Source: Haloarchaeobius sp. HME9146
Lineage (GTDB): Archaea > Halobacteriota > Halobacteria > Halobacteriales > Natrialbaceae
DNA: 64,000 nt
Assembly: GCF_025399835.1 (NCBI RefSeq)
Contig: NZ_JAODVR010000001.1
Coordinates: 3,224,001 to 3,288,000 of the forward strand
Direction of reading: 5' to 3'
How positions within the stretch are numbered: position 1 is the first letter of the stretch; each line of letters opens with the position of its first letter. This document shows positions 32,493-40,218 of the stretch, in pieces. The notes below the pieces were generated by a model. It ran no database searches, was not told the origin of the DNA, and was given only the letters and a program-made list of their open reading frames with translations. Position numbers and translations under genes: made by a program.

Positions 32493-35108
32493 ATGCCAGA
32501 AGGAGACTACGACCCCCGAGCGACAGAGGAGGAGTGGCAGAACCGCTGGGTCGACGAGGAGACCTACGCGTACCAGCCCGAAGACGAGGAAGTCGACCCG
32601 AACACGGTGTTCGCCATCGACACGCCGCCGCCGACGGTTTCGGGCAGCCTGCACATGGGCCACCTGTACGGCCACACGCTGCAGGACTTCGCGGCCCGGT
32701 TCAAGCGGATGCACGACGGCGACGTGATGTTCCCGTTCGGCTACGACGACAACGGCATCGCCTCGGAGCGACTCACCGAGTCCGACCTGGGCATCAAGCA
32801 CCAGGACTACGAGCGCCGCGAGTTCCAGGAGAAGTGCCGCGAGGTCTGCGAGCAGTACGAGGCCGAGTTCACCGAGAAGATGCAGAACCTCGGGATGAGC
32901 ATCGACTGGAACCGCACCTACAAGACCATCGAGCCGCGGGTCCAGCGCACCTCCCAGCTCTCGTTCCTCGACCTGTACGAGCAGGGCCGCGAGTACCGCA
33001 AGAAGGCCCCCGCTATCTGGTGTCCCGAGTGTGAGACCGCCATCTCGCAGGTCGAACAGGAGGACGCCGAGCGCCACACCCACTTCAACGACATCCGGTT
33101 CGACCTCGTCGAACCCACCGACGACGGCCGCGAGAGCTTCGTCATCGGCACCACGCGCCCGGAACTGCTCCCGGCGTGTGTCAGCGTCTTCGTCCACCCC
33201 GACGACGAGGAGAACCAGGACCTCGTCGGCGAGACCGCAGAGGTCCCCATCTTCGGTCACGAGGTCCCCATCATCGAGGACGACCGCGTCGACCTCGAGA
33301 AGGGGACCGGCGTCGTCATGTGCTGTACCTTCGGTGACCAGAAGGACATCGAGTGGTACCAGGCCCACGACCTGCCCCTGCGCGTCGCCATCGACGAGTC
33401 CGCGACGATGACCGACCTCGCGGGTGACTACGAGGGCATGAGCACGCACGAGGCCAGAGAGGAGATCGTCGAGGACCTCGACGAGCTGGGCCACCTCGAG
33501 GGCCGCGAAGACCTCACCCACACCGTCCAGGTCCACGAGCGCTGTGAGACCGACGTCGAGTTCCGCGTCTCCAAGCAGTGGTACATCGAGATTCTCGACC
33601 ACAAGGACGAGTACCTCGAAGCGGGCGAGGAGATGGACTGGTACCCGGAGAAGATGTTCACCCGGTACAAGCACTGGATCGAGGGCCTGGAGTGGGACTG
33701 GCTCATCTCGCGTCAGCGCGACTCCGGGATTCCGTTCCCGGTCTGGTACTGTGACGACTGCGGCCACGAGGTCCTCGCCGAGCGCGAGTCCCTCCCGGTC
33801 GACCCACTCTCGGACGACCCGCCGGTCGATGCCTGTCCGGAGTGTGGCCACGACGAGTTCGAGCCCGAAGAGGACGTCCTCGACACGTGGGCGACCTCCA
33901 GCCTGACCCCGCTGGTCAACTCCGGCTGGGACTGGGATTCGGAGAGCGAGGAGTTCACCTTCGAGAACCCGGAACTCTACCCGGCCGACCTCCGCCCGCA
34001 GGGCCACGACATCATCAGCTTCTGGCTGTTCCACACGGTCGTCAAGTGCTACGAGCACACCGGCGAGGTCCCGTTCGACTCCGTCATGATCAACGGGCAC
34101 GTCCTCGACGAAAATCGCGAGAAGATGTCCAAGTCCCGCGGGAACGTCGTCGACCCGGCCCGCGTCGTCGCGGACTTCCCCATCGACGCCATCCGCTACT
34201 GGGCCGCGAGCACCGCGGTCGGCGACGACTTCCCGTTCAAGGAGAAGGACATCGTCGCGGGCGAGAAGCTCCTGCGCAAGCTCTGGAACGCCTCGAAGCT
34301 CATCGACCACCTCGCGCCCGAGGCCGTCGCCGAGCCCGACGAGCTGGACGACCTCGACGAGTGGATTCTGGCGGAACTCGACGACACCGTCGAGACGCTG
34401 ACCGACCACTTCGTCGACTACGAGTTCGCGAAGGCCCGGGACACGCTCCGGACGTTCTTCTGGAACACGTTCTGTGACGACTACCTCGAGATCGCCAAGC
34501 AGCGCCTCGACGAGGAGGACAGCCAGTCCACGAAGTACGCGCTCCAGACCGCGCACGCGACGTTCCTGCAGCTGTTCGCGCCGCTGATGCCCCACATCAC
34601 GGAGGAGCTGTGGCACGACATGCACAGCGAGGAGAGCGTCCACCTGCAGGACTGGCCCGAGCCGAAGGGCTACGAGGCGAACCTCGCAGCCGGCGAGAAC
34701 GCGATGGCCGTCATCGGCGCGCTCCGCCGGTACAAGTCCGAGCACCAGCTCCCGCTCAACGCCGAGCTCGAGACGGTCCAGGTCTACGGCGACATCGGCG
34801 GGTTCGCGGACGCCATCGCGGGCGTCATGCACGTCGGCGCGCTCGAACAGCTCGACGAAGCGCCCGAGATCACGACCGAGATCGCCGACATCAGCCTGGA
34901 GTACAGCACTCTGGGCCCGAAGTACGGCGGCAAGGTCGGCGAGTTCGACCAGGCCATCGCGGCCGGCGACTACGAACTCGACGGCGACGTGATGAAGGTC
35001 GCCGGCGAGGAGCTCACCGCCGACGAGTTCGAGGTCCGCGAGGAGCGCACCTACTCCGGCGAGGGCGAGATGCTGGAGACCGACGACACGCTCGTCATCG
35101 TCTCCTGA
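32493..35108 (+). CDS. valS: Valyl-tRNA synthetase
   Basis: This 871-residue class I aminoacyl-tRNA synthetase charges tRNA-Val. The HIGH motif is TVSGSLHMGHLYGH and the KMSKS loop is REKMSKSRGNVVDP. A zinc-type cysteine pair occurs twice, in WCPECETAISQ and in the YCDDCGHE...CPECGHDEFEPE region. The CP1 editing domain lies between (TTRPELLPACVSVF, GVVMCCTFGDQKD). The anticodon-binding domain (DDTVETLTDHFVDYEFAKA) and a C-terminal extension complete it. Length and domain order agree with archaeal ValS. It is monocistronic, flanked by spacers of 260 bp and 130 bp. Confidence 0.97.
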   Translation: MPEGDYDPRATEEEWQNRWVDEETYAYQPEDEEVDPNTVFAIDTPPPTVSGSLHMGHLYGHTLQDFAARFKRMHDGDVMFPFGYDDNGIASERLTESDLGIKHQDYERREFQEKCREVCEQYEAEFTEKMQNLGMSIDWNRTYKTIEPRVQRTSQLSFLDLYEQGREYRKKAPAIWCPECETAISQVEQEDAERHTHFNDIRFDLVEPTDDGRESFVIGTTRPELLPACVSVFVHPDDEENQDLVGETAEVPIFGHEVPIIEDDRVDLEKGTGVVMCCTFGDQKDIEWYQAHDLPLRVAIDESATMTDLAGDYEGMSTHEAREEIVEDLDELGHLEGREDLTHTVQVHERCETDVEFRVSKQWYIEILDHKDEYLEAGEEMDWYPEKMFTRYKHWIEGLEWDWLISRQRDSGIPFPVWYCDDCGHEVLAERESLPVDPLSDDPPVDACPECGHDEFEPEEDVLDTWATSSLTPLVNSGWDWDSESEEFTFENPELYPADLRPQGHDIISFWLFHTVVKCYEHTGEVPFDSVMINGHVLDENREKMSKSRGNVVDPARVVADFPIDAIRYWAASTAVGDDFPFKEKDIVAGEKLLRKLWNASKLIDHLAPEAVAEPDELDDLDEWILAELDDTVETLTDHFVDYEFAKARDTLRTFFWNTFCDDYLEIAKQRLDEEDSQSTKYALQTAHATFLQLFAPLMPHITEELWHDMHSEESVHLQDWPEPKGYEANLAAGENAMAVIGALRRYKSEHQLPLNAELETVQVYGDIGGFADAIAGVMHVGALEQLDEAPEITTEIADISLEYSTLGPKYGGKVGEFDQAIAAGDYELDGDVMKVAGEELTADEFEVREERTYSGEGEMLETDDTLVIVS

Positions 35109-35238
35109 GCGACTCGGAACCGATTCTCCTCTCTCTGTTCTCACCACCGCCAGCGGTTTCTCCGTCGTGCGTCACCGCCTCACAGCCGCGCTGCGGTTAA
35201 TACGAGCAGTAGAGTTACCAGTAGTAGGTAGATAACAA

Positions 35239-35661
35239 ATGGTAACCATCGTATCCGGACTCGCAGGCGGACTGGTCGCAACGGTCGTCATGACGGTGTT
35301 CATGCTGCTGCTCGGTGACGACTCCCCGCCGCCGACGGCCGCGCTGTGGGCGAAGTTCATCGGTGACGAGGGTCCCGAGGCGTACATGCCCCAGGGGATG
35401 CTACTGCACATGCTCTACGGAATCGGTGCCGGGGCGGTGTTCGCGCTCGCGCTCCCACTCATCGTGAGCGACGTGACGCTCGTGAGCGCACTGGGTATCG
35501 GCTTCGTGTACGCCATCGTTCTCACGGTCGTGGGCGCGGTGGTCTGGATGAAGGGCGTCCTCGGGATGGACCCCGACAAGGCGACGGCGATGCAGTTCGG
35601 GTTCTTCCACCTCGTCTACGGGTTGGTGCTCGGCGGGGTCGTCGGCGCGGGCATCCTGTGA
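35239..35661 (+). CDS. Four-helix membrane protein, unknown
   Basis: This 140-residue protein has four hydrophobic segments (residues about 3-22, 52-74, 78-102 and 118-139) with a short polar region carrying DDSPPPTAALWAKFIGDEG between the first two. The ATG sits inside an 11-bp palindrome (ATGGT-A-ACCAT, 35239-35249), and a TTAATAC element lies about 40 bp upstream. There are no catalytic motifs. The family is not recognised; the arrangement resembles small haloarchaeal membrane proteins of no assigned role. Confidence 0.7.
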   Translation: MVTIVSGLAGGLVATVVMTVFMLLLGDDSPPPTAALWAKFIGDEGPEAYMPQGMLLHMLYGIGAGAVFALALPLIVSDVTLVSALGIGFVYAIVLTVVGAVVWMKGVLGMDPDKATAMQFGFFHLVYGLVLGGVVGAGIL

Positions 35662-35716
35662 GGCGAGTCGCGACCCAGCAGCGGGCTTTTTCCGGCCACG
35701 ACGCCGAGTACTGGGT

Positions 35717-36133
35717 ATGCGACGCTGGTTCGCGGAACGGGTCCTGACGCGGCCGACCGAAGCGCAAGAGCGACTCGCAACCACGCTCGACGTCGATTCC
35801 GTCGACGAACTCTCCGCCGGGGCCCTCCACGAGCGGACGGACGCACTGGTCGAACACCCCGACGAGGACGGTCCGCCGCGATGTGCGATACATCGGACAC
35901 CCATCCACGACGAATCGGTTCCCATCGCTGGCGACACCGTGGTCGTCCAGCGCTGCGAGACCGACCCGTGTCCCGTGAACGCGCTGGCCGACCTCGCCAT
36001 CGACCGCGAGCGATACCTCGCCGGCCGGGAACCGGAGTACCGCGAGACGCGGCAGCTGGTCGATGCAGAGCGGCTCCAATCGGAGCGACAGGTCAAGGAA
36101 TCGATGTCAGGAGACGACGAGAACGGCAAGTGA
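35717..36133 (+). CDS. Small acidic protein with cysteine/histidine motif, unknown
   Basis: This 138-residue protein starts MRRWFAERVLTRPTEAQERL. It contains CAIHRTPIHDESVPIAGD and then VVQRCETDPCPVNALADLA, giving three cysteines and two histidines close enough to form a small metal site, but the spacing does not match a classic zinc ribbon. The C-terminus is a charged helix (YRETRQLVDAERLQSERQV). No membrane segment is present. It is convergent with the DUF1405 gene, 6 bp away. I do not recognise the family. Confidence 0.65.
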   Translation: MRRWFAERVLTRPTEAQERLATTLDVDSVDELSAGALHERTDALVEHPDEDGPPRCAIHRTPIHDESVPIAGDTVVVQRCETDPCPVNALADLAIDRERYLAGREPEYRETRQLVDAERLQSERQVKESMSGDDENGK

Positions 36134-36139
36134 GTACGA

Positions 36140-36868
36140 CTACTCCAGGTCCAGCTCCAGCTTCTTCACTCGTGTCGACAGCGACAGGAACGTCGCCAGC
36201 AGCGTCAGGGCGACGGCCCCGGCGGCGGCGACCCGGTGCGGACCGGGCGTGTGGATGACGCCGGAACTCGTTATCTCCTCGGCGGGAATCAGCGTGTGGT
36301 GGGGGGTGCCGACGATGGGGACGAAGTAGTCAACGAGGTCGTTGAACCCGTACCAGAGCAGCGCGACCGCGACGGCCCGGACCGGGAAGTCCGTGATCCG
36401 GTGGAGGACGAACCCTTCGAGGACCATCGCGAGGTGACTCCAGAACAGGAAGTTGTACATCGACCAGTGGAGGTACGAGAAGTCGCCCTTGAACGCGAGC
36501 AACACGAACGGGGTCCACGCGCCGAGTTTCAGGCAGCCGAAGAACGCCAGCGCGCTCAGGTAGTCGTTCTGGCGGCCGAGTGCCCAGGCCCCGAAGGCCA
36601 GCGCGATGAACAGCGTGGCGACGGGGCTGTCGGGGACCACCGGCCAGGCCGCCAATGGTTCCAGCGCGAACTGGCTCAGTTCCGCGACGAAGCCCGGGGC
36701 AGTGGGGTCGAGACCGTAGTAGTAGAAGCCGAACGCGGTCCCCCCGACGTTGATGGCGACGACCAGCCACACCAGTCGCAGACCGAGGTCCTCGATGGCC
36801 TTCGGCACCGGGGCGACGTACCAGGGGAGCGAATCACGGTCGGGCAGTTCGTCGGCGAACCCACGCAT
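36140..36868 (-). CDS. DUF1405 family membrane protein
   Basis: This 242-residue protein has six to seven transmembrane helices. Distinctive stretches are LVWLVVAINVGGTAFGFYYYG, FGAWALGRQNDYLSALAFFGCLKLGAWTPFVLL, WSMYNFLFWSHLAMVLEGFVL and LWYGFNDLVDYFVPIVGTPHHTLIP. From memory this is the DUF1405 family (YpjA-like), found in archaea and Bacillus, of unknown function. Conserved polar residues within helices (Asn, His, Asp) hint at a catalytic or ligand role in the membrane. The start at 36868 is chosen because 37 residues upstream overlap the neighbouring gene. It follows the RiPP-like gene on the same strand. Confidence 0.82.
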   Translation of the reverse strand: MRGFADELPDRDSLPWYVAPVPKAIEDLGLRLVWLVVAINVGGTAFGFYYYGLDPTAPGFVAELSQFALEPLAAWPVVPDSPVATLFIALAFGAWALGRQNDYLSALAFFGCLKLGAWTPFVLLAFKGDFSYLHWSMYNFLFWSHLAMVLEGFVLHRITDFPVRAVAVALLWYGFNDLVDYFVPIVGTPHHTLIPAEEITSSGVIHTPGPHRVAAAGAVALTLLATFLSLSTRVKKLELDLE

Positions 36869-36936
36869 CGTCCACGACGATGGCCGCGGGTTCCATAGCG
36901 ATGACGGTTCGGCGGCAGTCGCGAGTCCCTCTCCGG

Positions 36937-37242
36937 CTACTTCACGACCACGCGGGTGACGTGTCCACCGCAGCCGCACTCCTCGACGTACCCGACCAGG
37001 ATATCGTCGCCGAAGACGGCGTCCAGTTCCCCGAAGAGGTACGTCGACGGGTGCCCGTGGTTCGCGTGGGTCACGAGGTTGACGAAGGTATCGGAGGCGG
37101 TGAACTCCACCGCCTCGATGGCCTGGGCGACGACGAGTTCGCGGTCCTCGGCGTGCCTGGGGAGTTCCAGGTTCGCGGACCAGGAGTTGTGGTGAACGTG
37201 GTCGGTGATCGGTTCGGCATCGGTGAACGGCGCGGTGCTCAT
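36937..37242 (-). CDS. Probable CGCGG-family rSAM-modified RiPP precursor
   Basis: This 101-residue protein resembles, from memory, the haloarchaeal CGCGG family of putative radical-SAM-modified peptides. The hallmark C-terminus is YVEECGCGGHVTRVVVK, preceded by NLVTHANHGHPSTYLFGELD. The N-terminal part HNSWSANLELPRH is also family-like. The two cysteines of CGCGG are the only ones in the protein and are the expected modification site. No radical SAM gene is adjacent: pdxS lies on one side and DUF1405 on the other. A TATA-like TATACA is 28 bp upstream and a perfect palindrome overlaps the predicted transcription start. Confidence 0.75.
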   Translation of the reverse strand: MSTAPFTDAEPITDHVHHNSWSANLELPRHAEDRELVVAQAIEAVEFTASDTFVNLVTHANHGHPSTYLFGELDAVFGDDILVGYVEECGCGGHVTRVVVK

Positions 37243-37245
37243 ACT

Positions 37246-37272
37246 AGCTGTATCGACAGCTCGACATGTATA
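37246..37272 (-). promoter_or_regulatory. Promoter and AGCTGT-ATCG-ACAGCT operator candidate of the RiPP-like gene
   Basis: On the minus strand TATACA (37267-37272) lies 25-30 bp before the ATG at 37242, so the transcript should be leaderless or nearly so. A perfect 6-4-6 palindrome, AGCTGT-ATCG-ACAGCT (37246-37261), fills the space between the box and the start codon. That is a classic position for a repressor operator. Confidence 0.5.
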
Positions 37273-37383
37273 GGGACCAGCTGATTCTCACCCGCCGGAA
37301 ATCGGCCCGCGAGCCCCCATGACTAACGTGCCCAAATCGCACGACACGAACTCCTCGGACGACTGGAGGGACGTACCGACCTG

Positions 37384-37410
37384 ATTAAGTGTAGCCGGTC
37401 CTAAGCCGGC
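37384..37410 (+). promoter_or_regulatory. Promoter region of pdxS with GCCGG-N7-CCGGC repeat
   Basis: ATTAAG (37384-37389) is 27 bp upstream of the pdxS ATG, the usual archaeal TATA distance for a leaderless message. An inverted repeat GCCGG-TCCTAAG-CCGGC (37394-37410) lies between it and the start codon. It could bind a regulator; with so short a leader an RNA role is less likely. Confidence 0.4.
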
Positions 37411-37413
37411 GGT

Positions 37414-38322
37414 ATGACCGAGGAGACAGACCTCGAAGACCTCAAGCGTGGGACCGAACTCGTCAAGCGCGGGTTCGCCCGGATGCAGAAAGGCGGCGTC
37501 ATCATGGACGTGGTGAACGCCGAGCAGGCGAAGATCGCCGAGGAGTGCGGCGCGGTCGCCGTGATGGCCCTCGAGGCCGTCCCGGCCGACATCCGCAAGC
37601 GAGGCGGCGTGGCCCGGATGGCCGACCCCGCCGACGTGAAGGAGATCATCGACGCGGTCTCCATCCCGGTGATGGGCAAGTCCCGTATCGGCCACCACAA
37701 GGAGGCCGAGATCCTGGAGGCCATCGGCGTCGACATGATCGACGAGTCCGAGGTCCTCACCCCCGCCGACGACGCCTACCACATCGACAAGCGCGACTTC
37801 ACCTCGCCGTTCGTCTGTGGCGCACGCAACCTCGGCGAGGCCCTGCGCCGCATCGACGAGGGTGCCGCGATGATTCGTACCAAGGGCGAAGCCGGCACCG
37901 GTGACGTCAACCAGGCCGTCCACCACCAGCGCACCATCAAGGGCGCGATCCGCAAGCTCGAGGGGATGAACTGGGAAGAGCGCGAGAAGTGGGCCCGTGA
38001 GCACGAGGCACCCGCAGAACTCGTCCACGAGACCGCCGAGATGGGCCGTCTCCCGGTCGTCAACTTCGCAGCTGGCGGCATCGCGACGCCCGCCGACGCC
38101 GCACTCATGATGCACCACGAGTGTGACGGCATCTTCGTCGGCTCCGGTATCTTCGGTGCCGAGGACCCCGAAGCGATGGGCAACGCCATCGTCCAGGCCG
38201 TCAACAACTGGGACGACCCCGAGGAGCTCGCGGAGATCGCCTCCAACATCGGCAAGGGCATGAAGGGCGACGCCAACGTCGACCTGCCCGAGGAGGAGAA
38301 GATGCAGGGTCGCGGCGTCTAG
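37414..38322 (+). CDS. pdxS: Pyridoxal 5'-phosphate synthase lyase subunit PdxS
   Basis: This 302-residue (beta/alpha)8 enzyme makes PLP from ribose-5-phosphate, glyceraldehyde-3-phosphate and ammonia. The Schiff-base lysines are in [10 protein letters not shown] and [12 protein letters not shown], and the substrate and phosphate loops [21 protein letters not shown] and GIFVGSGIF are intact. Identity to bacterial PdxS is obvious throughout. The glutaminase partner PdxT, which supplies ammonia, is not encoded in this window. The gene has its own promoter and is divergent from the RiPP-like gene. Confidence 0.97.
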   Translation: MTEETDLEDLKRGTELVKRGFARMQKGGVIMDVVNAEQAKIAEECGAVAVMALEAVPADIRKRGGVARMADPADVKEIIDAVSIPVMGKSRIGHHKEAEILEAIGVDMIDESEVLTPADDAYHIDKRDFTSPFVCGARNLGEALRRIDEGAAMIRTKGEAGTGDVNQAVHHQRTIKGAIRKLEGMNWEEREKWAREHEAPAELVHETAEMGRLPVVNFAAGGIATPADAALMMHHECDGIFVGSGIFGAEDPEAMGNAIVQAVNNWDDPEELAEIASNIGKGMKGDANVDLPEEEKMQGRGV

Positions 38323-38524
38323 GTCGGTTCTACTCCCGTTCTCGATTTCGTTTTTCCACACGCACCAGCCACGCGGCTACGCGAGCCGAGCATTCAAATA
38401 GCAAGCCGCGGCCACCCCCGGCGTGTCCTGACGACCAACCGCCGGGAGGGCAGCGGGTGTGCGGAACGACTCCCGGCGACAGCGATGTTCCGCCTGTTCG
38501 CCATTCCTTCGCTACAGGATTCGC

Positions 38525-38896
38525 TCAGTCGTCAAACCACTCCGTCGACGGCGGGACGAACCCCACGATGACCAGCGCCGCGAGCCCGAGGTAGCCCGAG
38601 AGCCCACCCCAGAGCACCGAAAAGACGACCGACGGGGCGACCACGGTTCCGACCAGACTGGCGACGACGACCAGCGTGAGCGCCGCGGGGCGGACCCCCT
38701 GGCGCGTCCACAGCGCCCGGACGGTCTCGGCCCTGCGCGAGAGCAACACCTCAAGGAGTATCGAGACCGCCGCGGCGACGAGGAACAGCGTCGTGGAGAC
38801 GTCGACGTTCACCGCGAAGCCGACCGCGACGGCGAACGCCAGCGACACCGCTGCGAGTGCAGCGTCGTCTGCGGTTCCAGCCTCCGCTTCCATCAC
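38525..38896 (-). CDS. Small membrane protein, unknown
   Basis: This 123-residue protein has four predicted helices (about residues 14-30, 34-50, 70-88 and 95-112). It starts MMEAEAGTADDAALAAV (either Met may be used) and ends in FVPPSTEWFDD. It lies 1 bp downstream of another small membrane protein gene on the same strand, so the two are probably co-transcribed and may interact. No family is recognised. The 202 bp between this gene and pdxS hold no obvious feature. Confidence 0.65.
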   Translation of the reverse strand: MMEAEAGTADDAALAAVSLAFAVAVGFAVNVDVSTTLFLVAAAVSILLEVLLSRRAETVRALWTRQGVRPAALTLVVVASLVGTVVAPSVVFSVLWGGLSGYLGLAALVIVGFVPPSTEWFDD

Positions 38897-38897
38897 C

Positions 38898-39203
38898 CTA
38901 TTCGAGGAAGCCGGTTACGATAAAACCGAGGCCGAGGAACCAGCCGCCGACGGCCACACCGACGCTGGCCCAGTGGAAGACGAGTGCCAGCCCGGAGAGT
39001 GTCGACGCCGGGGCGGTCGCCACCGCGACCAGCTGGCCGACGTCCGCACCTGTCGTCGTGGCGAGGAGCACGCTCCCGGTCGTGAACGCGACGACTCCAG
39101 CGAGGAGCGCGACGACCGCGCCGCCGCGCTCCGCGAGCACCCCGAGCCGTTCGACCGGCCGGTGTTCGAACGCGGCCTGGAACGGTGGTCGGCTGGCTGC
39201 CAT
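38898..39203 (-). CDS. Small membrane protein, unknown
   Basis: This 101-residue protein has a basic N-terminus (MAASRPPFQAAFEHRPVERLG) and three hydrophobic segments (about 28-48, 54-72 and 78-100). It ends directly at a membrane-embedded FLGLGFIVTGFLE. It is followed, after 1 bp, by a second membrane protein gene on the same strand. Both could be parts of one small membrane complex, but nothing identifies it. Confidence 0.65.
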   Translation of the reverse strand: MAASRPPFQAAFEHRPVERLGVLAERGGAVVALLAGVVAFTTGSVLLATTTGADVGQLVAVATAPASTLSGLALVFHWASVGVAVGGWFLGLGFIVTGFLE

Positions 39204-39272
39204 GTCAACACATATCGTGTTCGACCGTGATAAACCTGCGGTGCGACGAGCGCACCGGTTCGCCAGTGACGA

Positions 39273-40154
39273 CTACTCGAACACCTGCGCACCACGACCG
39301 ATGGCGGTCTGGTACGCACGGGCGTCGACGCCCGCGTCGTCGAACGCATCCAGGAGCGCGCTGGCGACCTGGCGGCGGTCGCCCTTCGACCGGCAGACGG
39401 CGAGGACCCCTGGGCCAGCGCCACTCACGGTGACCCCGGTCGCGCCGGCGTCCAGCGCGGCCGACCTGGCCGCCTCGTAGCCGTTGATGAGCTCGGCACG
39501 CGCCGGGGTGACCACCTCCTCCGACAGTCCGCGGCCGACGAGGTCTGGGTCACCGCGGTGCATCCCGGCGGTGAGCGTCGCGGCGCTTCCGACGGTGTCG
39601 ACCATCTCCTCCATGGTGACCGTGTCGGGGACGACCCGCCGAGCGTCACGGGTGGAGACCACGAGGTCCGGCAGGCACGCGACCAGCGGGAGCGACGCAT
39701 CGACCTGCGTGACGCCGTCGTCCCGGGCGATGGTGAACCCGCCGAGGATGGAGGGTGCGACGTTGTCGGCGTGGGCCGCACCGGAGACCACGGCTTCGCC
39801 TTCGGCGGCGATGTGGACGAGTTCTTCCCGGGAGTAGCCCCGGTCGTACAGTTCGTTGAGGGCGACGGCCGCACCTGCGGCACTCGCAGCGGAGGAGCCG
39901 AGTCCAGACGCCGGGCGGACTCCCTTGTCGATGAGGATGCGCGCCGGCGCGTCGAGTTCCTGGGCGACGACGCCGGCGGTGTTCTGTGACGGGTCTTCCG
40001 GGATGTACTGGCTGCCGGCACCGGTCACCTCGATGGAGATCTCGTCGGCCCGTTCGACACGGACGACGTCAGCGGGGGCGTCGAGAGCCAGCCCGAACAC
40101 GTCGAACCCACTACCGAGGTTCGCGCTCGTCGCCGGTGCACGGACGGTAAGCAT
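39273..40154 (-). CDS. thrB: Homoserine kinase
   Basis: This 293-residue GHMP kinase phosphorylates homoserine on the way to threonine. The N-terminal motif 1 is LTVRAPATSANLGSGFDVFGLAL. The ATP-binding motif 2 is GVRPASGLGSSAASAAGAAVALN, with the P-loop-like GLGSSAAS. Motif 3 is ATGVTVSGAGPGVLAVC. The sequence closely follows the ThrB branch, not mevalonate or galactokinase. The start at 40154 (MLTVRAP) is clear; 37 residues upstream in frame do not belong. The 7TM histidine kinase gene precedes it, 64 bp away on the same strand. Confidence 0.94.
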   Translation of the reverse strand: MLTVRAPATSANLGSGFDVFGLALDAPADVVRVERADEISIEVTGAGSQYIPEDPSQNTAGVVAQELDAPARILIDKGVRPASGLGSSAASAAGAAVALNELYDRGYSREELVHIAAEGEAVVSGAAHADNVAPSILGGFTIARDDGVTQVDASLPLVACLPDLVVSTRDARRVVPDTVTMEEMVDTVGSAATLTAGMHRGDPDLVGRGLSEEVVTPARAELINGYEAARSAALDAGATGVTVSGAGPGVLAVCRSKGDRRQVASALLDAFDDAGVDARAYQTAIGRGAQVFE

Positions 40155-40218
40155 GCACCCGACTTGGCTCAGTCCGTCCAAAAAACTAGCGGACTGGACA
40201 AGATTGCGGTCGCCACTG

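Noticed and set aside
32196..35147. 983-codon open frame on the minus strand opposite valS
   Set aside because: It is the mirror frame of a certain valS gene. High GC leaves antisense frames open, the translation is a low-complexity run of Val, Leu, Asp and Arg, and it has no domain.
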